Source: Diphasiastrum complanatum (lineage: Eukaryota; Streptophyta; Lycopodiopsida; Lycopodiales; Lycopodiaceae). Taken from it: a stretch of DNA of 64,000 nucleotides. A program made the translations under genes and the position numbers. The stretch covers positions 28,857,410-28,921,409 of the forward strand of contig CM055107.1 in the NCBI GenBank assembly GCA_029204225.1, given 5' to 3'. Shown one piece after another: positions 1-64,000 of this stretch (the first letter of the stretch is position 1; every line of letters begins with the position of its first letter). The notes below the pieces were generated by a model. That model was not told the DNA's origin. It was given only the letters and a program-made list of their open reading frames with translations, and made no database searches.

Positions 1-3000
1 GTTGATTGATAGTTGGGTGAGTTAGATGATGATGTGATGTTGGTTGAGAGTTTTTTAGAGTTGAAAGCTTTTGGAAGATGGGTGCTTGCTTGAGAGATCT
101 TTGTTGATGAGTAGGTTTGATTCCTTGTAAGTTTGGTTTGATGGATGGTTAAATGTGGTTTTGCCTTATAGTATGCTTATGCATTGGTACAAGTATTGTC
201 TTGCATAGTTGCTTGTGGAGTGATGGATGTTTGGGGTTAAATGCTTGTTAGTGGATTGAGAGTAGACTCACTTGTAGTTGATAACAATGGATAGGTTCTG
301 TGTTTGTGGTTTGGTTTGAGAGTTAGTGTTGAGGGGGTGTGTGTAAAATGTGTGTTGAGAGTAATGTGTTGAGAGAATTGCTTTTGTTGAGAGTGATTTC
401 ATGGAGAGGGTTGGTTGGTTGGTTGTAGTCCAGTGTCATACTAGTAGGCTTACATCTTGAATGAGTGGGATGGTTTGCTTGAGGGCTTGGTGTGAGTGAT
501 GGGTTGCTGATTTTTTTGCCATTGCATCTTTCTAGCCTGTTTTTTTTTTACAGACTTTCGGTTCAGTTTTCTCTCAACTGAACCGTTAACATTTCAATCG
601 CACCGTTCATATTCCAGAAACTTTCATTTTCTTCATTTTCTCTATTTACACCAACTCGATCGGACATGCGTAAAGTGGAGAAAACTGCATCAACATGCCT
701 GGCTCTGATTTTTGCTACAAGATTCATGACCAGAGTTTCCACGCAACGGCTACCTAATTGCACATTGAGGTGAGTTTTTGACTTGAACTTTCTTTCTAGT
801 CACTTCCATTTCTTGAAGTTCTGTTTGTAAGCTCTTAACTTAGATTGGAATGGGATGTGAGATGTGTAAGATAGGGTTTTACACTTTGAAGGAGGTTGTT
901 ATGAATGGTCTAGGGAAGTAATCTTGTTGAGGGACTAATTACGTCAAGTTTTTCCGAGGTCCTACAGATTTAAGTGTTGCTGATGGTTGTAATTTTCAGT
1001 TGTACTCATTTACGTTGGTGACTACTTGTAAGGTTTGGTAGTGAATCGGGTTTTTAAGCATGAACTAGAGTTCAGTTCAGAATTATAGTAATGAATGTCA
1101 TATGTTGTGGGGTTAATTAAGGGAAGGATTGATTTTCGGTTATCGACGTTTAGTGAAAGCAAGAACGCTTGTAACCAGGTTTTATTAGCATGGTTTGGAA
1201 GTGCTTATATGGATACGGTTTTAAAAGGTGAATGTGTTTTACTCTATGCTTGTCTAAGATAGAACTGATAGTTTAAACCGCAATAAACCGTCAAAGTTCA
1301 GAAGCGTTTTATTTTCGTCATTTATGAAGTGTGTCAGCTGGACCCGACCTCTGTGAAACACCAGAGCGGGCTGTCCACCATCCGTGGTTGAAAAACAACA
1401 CCTTGGTTAAAGCGTCACACTAGTCACACCCGTCGTCGGTACTGTCTAGCGAAATACCTAGACCCGACGGTCGGCGAAAATACCGCCGCTTAGCAAACAA
1501 AGCGAGGCATATAACTTGCACCCCACGAGCACATCATAGACAGTAAATCGGTTTCTAGCCCATGTAAGATTTTTACTAACTGTAAACCGAATTCAATGGG
1601 GAAAGAAATATTAGCAAGATCCTAACACGAATTAGTGATCAGAAGTTTTACGGAACCGTGACCCTAGAAAGCTAGTGAATCATTGCAGCCAAAAGTACTA
1701 GAACCCCCTCCTTGCAACCGTATCTCTGAGAGCCTGGAAAACTCTCATCGGTTGGGGAGCACGGGGCAATAGAGAAGGCCATCAGGGTTGGAAGTGGCGA
1801 ACCCTTTGTTGCTCACGTAGGGCCGAACCGCCATTAGAGGTGGGGCCCCTTGACCCTGTTAGGACGTTTTGGCTGGACCAACCCCCCGTAAAAAATGGCC
1901 CTAACAAGGGTTTTATGGAAAGAAAAGCTGATGGTATGGGACATCGGTAATTTTGGAAAGAAAATTCTAGGAATGTAAAGATTTGATGATCAATGGTGTG
2001 TTTAGTACCTAGTCGCGATATGGGAAAGAAGTAAACCATTCGATCAAATGTGGGGTATTTTGGGAAATTTTGAGGTTTAATCTAGATCCCAATGTGGTAT
2101 CTCATTATTTACAAAATCAGAGGCCCTCAAATCTATTTCTCGCTTTCGTAATTAATCCTTTACTTCTTAGTAATTTCTGGAATATAGGATATCAAACTGA
2201 TTTATATGATTCTTTCCAGCATGAAGTTATTCTTCTGAAAGACTGTTATGACATACAAATTACTACTTGTGTGAATAGACTTGGAATTCAAATAAATTCT
2301 AAGGTTAAAATGTTTCAATTTCTTAAACCATGGAATATCTTTGTTGCATAAATGAATTTCAATGGAATAGTAGATTCTATCACTTAGAGTGAAAATATTT
2401 GAAGGAAAAGTCCTGTGTGTAATAGGGTAAATCCTTTAGTGGAAGCATTTATTACTGACTTTTCTAGGATTTAGATATTTTCATATATCATCTTTCCAGC
2501 TAACTTTTATGGAAATTTATAATTTCTTTAAAAGGAGGGGTGAAGTGGTATGATAAAATTCTATTAGGGAATCTGTTGGTTGCATAGCTTTCGGAAGAGA
2601 ACCAGCTAGGGTATAGAAATGAGATTGGATCTGAAAGGAATTTCGGAAGACTTAGAGTAAGATGCCTAATGGGAACTTTTCGAATATGAGGAATTCTCTA
2701 GGGATTGTGTGGACAATCTGGAACAAGTTTGGAATTTGAATCATTATCTATAAGTAGTACAGTAAAAGGTCGAAAGTTACTAATTCCATTTTGATTGGAA
2801 TAGAAGTAAGTTTGATCAAAATTTAAGTCTGAGAGTTCTATATTAGATCAACCTAATCTTAGTTTAAGAACTAGGATCAGAGAGGGGTTAATCAGGTGTG
2901 AGAAATATGTAATTAGAGGTAAATGGGATTGGAAAACTGCTCAGAGGGAATTTTATTTGTCTCAGAGATTTTTCTCAGTTAATATTGAAAGTTAAAGGAA

Positions 3001-3067
3001 CTGTTCTTGTGATTCTTTCCTATTTTAGAAAGCTTCTAAGGATAGAAGCAGTTTAAGGAGGGAATAA
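1..3067. other. Non-coding part of the intron after exon 15
   Basis: No supported gene. The first 540 bp are TG-rich on the plus strand with many scattered TTGAGAG words. About 1330-2050 is less AT-rich and has a different texture, and 2050-3065 is AT-rich; both may be decayed interior of the gypsy-like element whose LTR follows, but no recognisable protein domain could be read. The short open frames here show no family resemblance. Confidence 0.4.
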
Positions 3068-4293
3068 TGTTATGGCCATATTCGATTAAGGACCTGGAAT
3101 AGTCCTGATATGGTAGACCGGCCCTCCAGTACTCGAGATTATTGGTCACGCCGTGATTTAATTCCATGTCAAGGCCTGTTTGTGACTAATTACTTTGAGA
3201 GGACCCAGACACTCTAATTGAGACATTTGGAGCATTGCATGTCTGTGTGACAGTTATAGGCAGGAGGACTGCATGAAGAGATGTGATCTATTTATAGTTG
3301 ACCTGCATGGAGATTGCATGGTTACATGCAAGGTTGCAGTCCGCGTTCCGGAACGCGATCCGGGATTTCCCATTAGGGTTTCCCGGAACGCAAAATTTTT
3401 TTTTTCTTTTTTGTATAGTTGCCAATATGGGTATCAGGTGAAAGGTCAAAAAAGCAATTGTTATGCAGATCTGTTGCTTGGTTTCAGATGGCTGTGGGCT
3501 ACATTGATTAGAAATCTGGACATCAGTAGATGGTTTGGACTGTGTAGTTTGCCGATTGTTTCGGGTGCGAAACACCAAAAAGTGTGTTTCCACTCAGGGA
3601 GTTGGAAGGCCATGAAGAGGCCTTACCGTCAGGGCCTGGGTCTACCGACAGCCCCTGGACCCCGCTGTTGGGGGGCGTTGCCCCCCAAACCCCCCACCTG
3701 GGGGCTACCGCCCCCCGGACCCCCTCTGTTTCTCGGGGGGCTACCGCCCCCCGAACCTTCTGTTTCAGCTAATTAAAAAAAAGTATACAATTCCCGCCAA
3801 TCTAAGGAAGGCTCCTTCTAACTCTTTCTATCATTTTCTAAGAGAAAACGGAATCAGTAGATCTGCAAACCATTGGCATCAAAACACCATTCAAAACTGA
3901 TTTAGTTAGTATTAAACTCAAAAATAAATAAAAATTGGCCATTACTCCTTTTTTCACAAAAAAAAAAAAAAAAAAAAAATATTGCGATTCGGGTCGCGAA
4001 TCGCTGACGTTCCGGATTGCACGATCCGGAACATTTTTGAAGCGGATCGCGATCCGCTGCAACACAGGTTACATGCACAAGACTCTACTCTCTATATAAT
4101 GAGGTGGGGATTCTCCCGTCGACATATTGGGTTTAGGTTCCCAGTTTCTCTCTTCTCCTCTTGCTTCACATGGCATGGCTTGGGGGCTAGATCCAAGTTT
4201 GATCTAGGATTGGTTGGGCGGTTTGACTCCATAGTCTCTCCTATTGTGTTCTCCTATGCTCATCTTAGGGGTTATCTCTTTAGGGTCTTAACA
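3068..4293 (+). repeat. Putative Ty3/gypsy-type LTR, interrupted by a MITE
   Basis: Starts TGTTATGGCC right after a purine-rich stretch (TTAAGGAGGGAATAA), the usual polypurine tract plus TGTTATGGCC start of plant gypsy 3' LTRs, and can be closed at CTTAACA. A TATA box (CTATATAA, about 4092) becomes contiguous with the upstream half when the MITE at 3331-4066 is removed. No second LTR copy or target duplication is seen, so the right end is a guess. Confidence 0.4.
3331..4066. mobile_element. Mutator-like non-autonomous element (MITE)
   Basis: Flanked by an exact 11-bp direct repeat GGTTACATGCA (3320-3330 and 4067-4077), the duplication size of Mutator-like transposons. Ends are imperfect inverted repeats sharing GTTGCAG, followed by palindromic subterminal motifs such as GCGTTCCGGAACGC and GCGGATCGCGATCCGC. 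The interior has a run of C/G hairpins (3670-3752) and a 20-A tract, and no transposase. The proline-rich open frame across it is a by-product of the C-runs. Confidence 0.7.
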
Positions 4294-4558
4294 AAGTTCA
4301 TGATTTTCTGATCCGAATTTTCCTCCCAATAAATGTAATCAACTTTAGTGTACCTAATTACTTGTCTAGCAGTTACTGCAGTGAGTAAAGCAGGAGCTTC
4401 AGAAGAAACCCAATAAAAAACTCACTATGCAGCTTGAATGTAATATTGAAGCAGGAATTGTGTTGCTTAACCTACAAAATATTTTAACAGATGAATAGCT
4501 CAGCTAAAGGACATCTTGATGCTAAGAGAAGTATGAATCAAGTATAAAGTCTACTTAC

Positions 4559-61023
<56,465 letters not shown>

Positions 61024-61660
61024 TGGAAACCCTAGTCTGGGAGGGGGTGTTTTCTGCCCCCTGTGGTGGTGGTGGCACCAGCAGGGAGGTTTAATCCAAA
61101 TGGGTTGCCAGCATGCAGTGGCGATTTCCAACATGGGCAGTAGGGGGCTTGCCTCATCCACCCACCCTTGCCTCCTTCGTTGCTTGCCTCGTGGCTGGCT
61201 GGCTTGCTTCCTTGCTTCCAAAAGACAAGGCAACCTGGAGCGAAAAGGAAGAGCTCAAAGAAGAAGGGGCAGAGCTTGATGGGGCGAAACAACACAAACC
61301 CACATCAAAATCTGCATCTGCTATGGCTGCCCACCTTCACATTCAACGATCCCATCCAATCTCTCACTCTCTATCTCTCTCGCTGTGGCTCTCTCCCTCT
61401 TTTGCACTGTTTCTTCCTGCTTTTTTTTTCCTCGTGTCTGAACCTGTGGAAGTGATAATAGTATCATTATGTGCTTCCACGGTTTTTCCCCCACCCCACT
61501 CTATTAGCCACAAAAATGAGGCGGCTTATTGTCCAATCAAAAACCTAAAAAGGATATGAGTCCATGGGTGGGGTGTATGGGGAGTTCTTGACTACCAGAG
61601 GAAAGATACACATCTAAGGAGCTTAGCTTCGAGAATGGCATTGCCAAGTTTTATATAATG
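61024..61660 (-). promoter_or_regulatory. 5' region of the helicase gene with GA-rich tract
   Basis: Upstream of the start codon the sequence is relatively GC-rich. At 61355-61405 the minus strand is GA-rich (runs of GAGAGAG), as in many plant 5' UTRs and core promoters. A TATA-like TATATAATG lies near 61654. Transcription start cannot be fixed. The frame stays open upstream of 61023 to 61233, so part of this could be coding. Confidence 0.4.
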
Positions 61661-63422
61661 TATATAACGACCACTGGTTGCCTAACATATATGCAAAAAA
61701 AAAAGGAGGATATGACAATGTTTTGAGTTATTCTCAAAAAAACTTGCACTTTATAAAATTTTTCAGTTTTTTTCAAACTTTTACTCATAAAAAGGTTAAT
61801 ATGCTTGTATAAAAAATTGTCCAAAAATTTTATGTTATCGAATATTCCTATATTTTGCCGACTTTTCCGAGCACTAAGATATGACGTACTTTCAGGGCTT
61901 CCTTGACTTAGGGCATCTTTCCATGTCACTTATTTTACCCTAGATCTGCGTCACCATCCCTATAGTTATTCTCACTAGGACCTACAAAATTTAATTTTCT
62001 AAAACCACATTCTTCACTTTCCATGTGTGAACGAGCCACGTGGGAAGGTGCTCTTAGGTGGAAAGGTTGTGGGACAAAACTCTCTTTTCATTGCAAAGCA
62101 CAATGTACAAAAGGATGAAATGCACGCTTGGCATTATGTGGATTTTAGATGTGAGTATAAGAATGATGTGATGTTATTCTGAGGCTATTGTGCACCTCAT
62201 AGCTATCCATGCACGTGAAAGATTTTGGCTCTGTATTCCTTGCTAGTTTAGATTTTTCCTCATAAATGAATGTCATAAACATTCCGCCGTCAACATCAGT
62301 CTCGTCTCTCTTGGCCAAGGGCCAGCATTCTGTCAACCTGCATTCTTTCGTTGCTCCAGGAGGTTGTCGGTTGCCTATCATTGATCAGTAGACCAATTCT
62401 GCTCTGAAGTTGTAGCATTCTTTCGTTGCTCAAGGAGGCTAGTAAATTGGCTATCTATCGTTGATCTGTAGACCAATTCTACTCTGAAGTTGTAGTTTGA
62501 AGTTTGAATACTTGTAAGGTTGTTGCATTCCTCTAACGATGCTAAAATGATGCTAAGAGGCAAACAGGAATCAGTTAGCTAGCATTCTTTCGTTGCTCAA
62601 GGAGGCTACTACTACCATCATAGCTGGGACAAAGGGTGTAGCTTTCAAAGCAAAATAAGGTTAGATTTGTAGTATTTTCATGATCTTTTAGTTAGTGTGA
62701 GCATTTTCAGGATACTGTTATCAAGCAACGAGCTTTCCGTTTGTGAATTTAGCAAAGTTTTTGATTGCATTTGCATTTTCGTATCTGGCAATTTCGACAT
62801 GTCAGCAAGTTGGGTATGTTTTGAAGAAAGAAATTTGAATGTTTGTTACTATACCTCTATTGTTGCTTTTGTCTTGTCTACGAATGTCAGGAGCTGTCAC
62901 AACAGCTCTAGCTTGTTCCAAAACTAGAAATGAAGTCTAGTTTGTGAATAGGCTATTGGATATCACCTTCAAGCAATCAGGCTTCCAAATCAAGTTATTA
63001 TTTATGATGTATAAGGTTGTTATTTTATGACCATGTTTAAAGGATTTTAGAGGAAGCCGCAATTTTAATCAGAACAATATATGCTCTGAAAAAATGATGG
63101 AAGTCAAAGTTTGGATGTTTGTTATTTTGATCTAATTGCCATTGTGAGAGATATAGATTCTTTCAAGTTGAGAATTCAGAGATCATCATATTGTGTAGTC
63201 AGAGCTATCCAATTTATCTTTTCCATCCTAAAAAATGACAACGTTATTGTATATGAATAAATATGTACCACGGGTTTTTGATGGATTTGGAGGTCACTTC
63301 ATTGTGCCATGCAAGGCATGCAAATATAGTAATGGACACATGCATGTAGTTTTGTAATTGTCTAGTTGAGAAATTGACATTTGGAGAAAGTAGGTAGAAG
63401 TTAGGTGTTTCTGCATGCAAGC
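61661..63422. other. Upstream intergenic sequence with a short tandem repeat
   Basis: AT-rich. At 62330-62610 the phrase GCATTCTTTCGTTGCTC with AGGAGG occurs three times (near 62340, 62413 and 62582), and TAGACCAATTCTRCTCTGAA twice. This suggests a decayed tandem repeat with a unit of about 70 bp. No gene supported. Confidence 0.6.
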
Positions 63423-63857
63423 TGTTAGGTGTCAATATGATAGTAGTTTACACTTGAATAGGTGTAGGGAATGCATTGAATGCTAGTAGTACCACAAATT
63501 TTGGCTCTTCTATATTTGTACATATGCTTCTCATTCATTTCTAATGATGAATCAAGCTTTTGTAAGGTCATAATGTCAAAATTGGATCTCATTCTATTTT
63601 GCTTGTAATTGTATTCTCTCTCTGACTCGAGATTAGTGTCTTCTTCATACATTATTATACTTGTGTACTTTCCCTATTTGTGAGGAATTAATGTAGCTTT
63701 GATCTGTAGCATTCTAGATTGTGCTCTAGCCTCAAATCTGTATGTAGATTGCAGTATTACTCTGCAGGTGATCTGTGTGCCACCACAAAGCATGGTAAAG
63801 GTCATTCACACTGTTCTTGTGGTTCCCCACACATGTGAAGTTGCTGGATTTTCAACA
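63423..63857 (+). repeat. Probable 5' LTR of a copia element entering from the right
   Basis: Ends TTTTCAACA directly before a tRNA-Met primer-binding site. The best matching start is TGTTAGGTGTC at 63423, giving 435 bp with TGTT...AACA ends. The start is inferred because the partner LTR lies outside the window. Confidence 0.55.
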
Positions 63858-63870
63858 TGGTATCAGAGCC
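63858..63870 (+). other. tRNA-Met primer-binding site
   Basis: TGGTATCAGAGCC, complementary to the 3' end of plant initiator tRNA-Met, the standard priming site of Ty1/copia elements. The interior of the element starts here and runs off the window. Confidence 0.85.
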
Positions 63871-64000
63871 ATACCATGCTTTAAATGCTACTAACATCAG
63901 GTGTTTGAAGAATTTTGTGAAAATTCAAGCTAGGAAGTTGTTTAGCACTTTTCTGCTATCTATTCTTGAACAGTTTCTGGATGAATGAGGTTAGAACTAA

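Noticed and set aside
1782-2039. 85-residue minus-strand ORF as a possible terminal helicase exon
   Set aside because: It shows none of the expected OB-fold or C-terminal sequence of the family.
3273-3776. 167-residue proline-rich ORF
   Set aside because: It crosses the target duplication and the C/G hairpins of a MITE; the Pro/Gly content comes from homopolymer runs.
61024-61233. 70-residue N-terminal extension of the helicase
   Set aside because: Open and in frame, but low-complexity and without family resemblance; kept only as an alternative start.
62330-62610. CRISPR-like spaced repeats
   Set aside because: Irregular spacing, only three units, eukaryotic context.

Overview
This is plant nuclear DNA, and almost all of it is one very large gene. 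Fifteen exons of a DExH-box RNA helicase (plant DExH1/DExH3/DExH5 group, related to animal DHX36/MLE) can be read on the minus strand. They run from about 61.0 kb (N-terminus) down to 4.56 kb. Together they give 2,910 nt and 970 codons in one open frame, with GT..AG introns throughout. The 14 complete introns add up to about 53.6 kb; the largest are 20.3, 13.9, 8.0 and 4.5 kb. The last exons (rest of the OB-fold region and the C-terminus) are not in the window, so the intron after exon 15 is longer than 4.5 kb. Huge transposon-filled introns, Ty1/copia elements primed by initiator tRNA-Met, LINEs, hAT elements and long CT/CA microsatellites point to a large-genome land plant. A fern or gymnosperm fits well, but that is inference and the species cannot be named from the sequence.

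Layout, left to right. 0-4.5 kb: intron after exon 15, with a probable Ty3/gypsy LTR interrupted by a 736-bp Mutator-like MITE that has an 11-bp target duplication. 4.5-5.9 kb: exons 15-13. 5.9-10.4 kb: intron 12, with a tandem duplication, an unexplained plus-strand two-exon-like ORF, an inverted-repeat element and a TTCCTR minisatellite. 10.4-10.6 kb: exon 12. 10.6-18.6 kb: intron 11, with a decayed plus-strand copia element. 18.6-18.8 kb: exon 11. 18.8-32.7 kb: intron 10, with two decayed hAT genes in opposite orientation, LINE pieces and long CT/CA repeats. 32.7-35.4 kb: exons 10-6, holding most of the ATPase core.

35.4-55.7 kb is intron 5, a nested transposon stack. A LINE is split by a non-autonomous LTR element (1,245-bp LTRs, TSD CCAGG). 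The same LINE is split again near its 3' end by a copia element (TSD ACGGC/ACAGC). The 3' LTR of that copia element was then entered by a second copia element (TSD GCCTA). 55.7-56.9 kb: exons 5-2. 56.9-60.5 kb: intron 1, with gypsy integrase and copia remnants. 60.5-61.0 kb: exon 1. The right end holds a GA-rich 5' region, a short tandem repeat, and the 5' LTR and primer-binding site of another copia element running off the window.

The only apparently intact cellular gene is the helicase. Every transposon reading frame examined carries stops, frameshifts or deletions. I found no RNA gene, CRISPR array or prokaryote-like system. The less ordinary observations are structural: hairpin-forming repeats shared between a copia LTR and intron 5, arrays of short perfect palindromes in transposons, CT microsatellites on one strand at transposon junctions, and a copia derivative carrying two serial versions of the same coding block.
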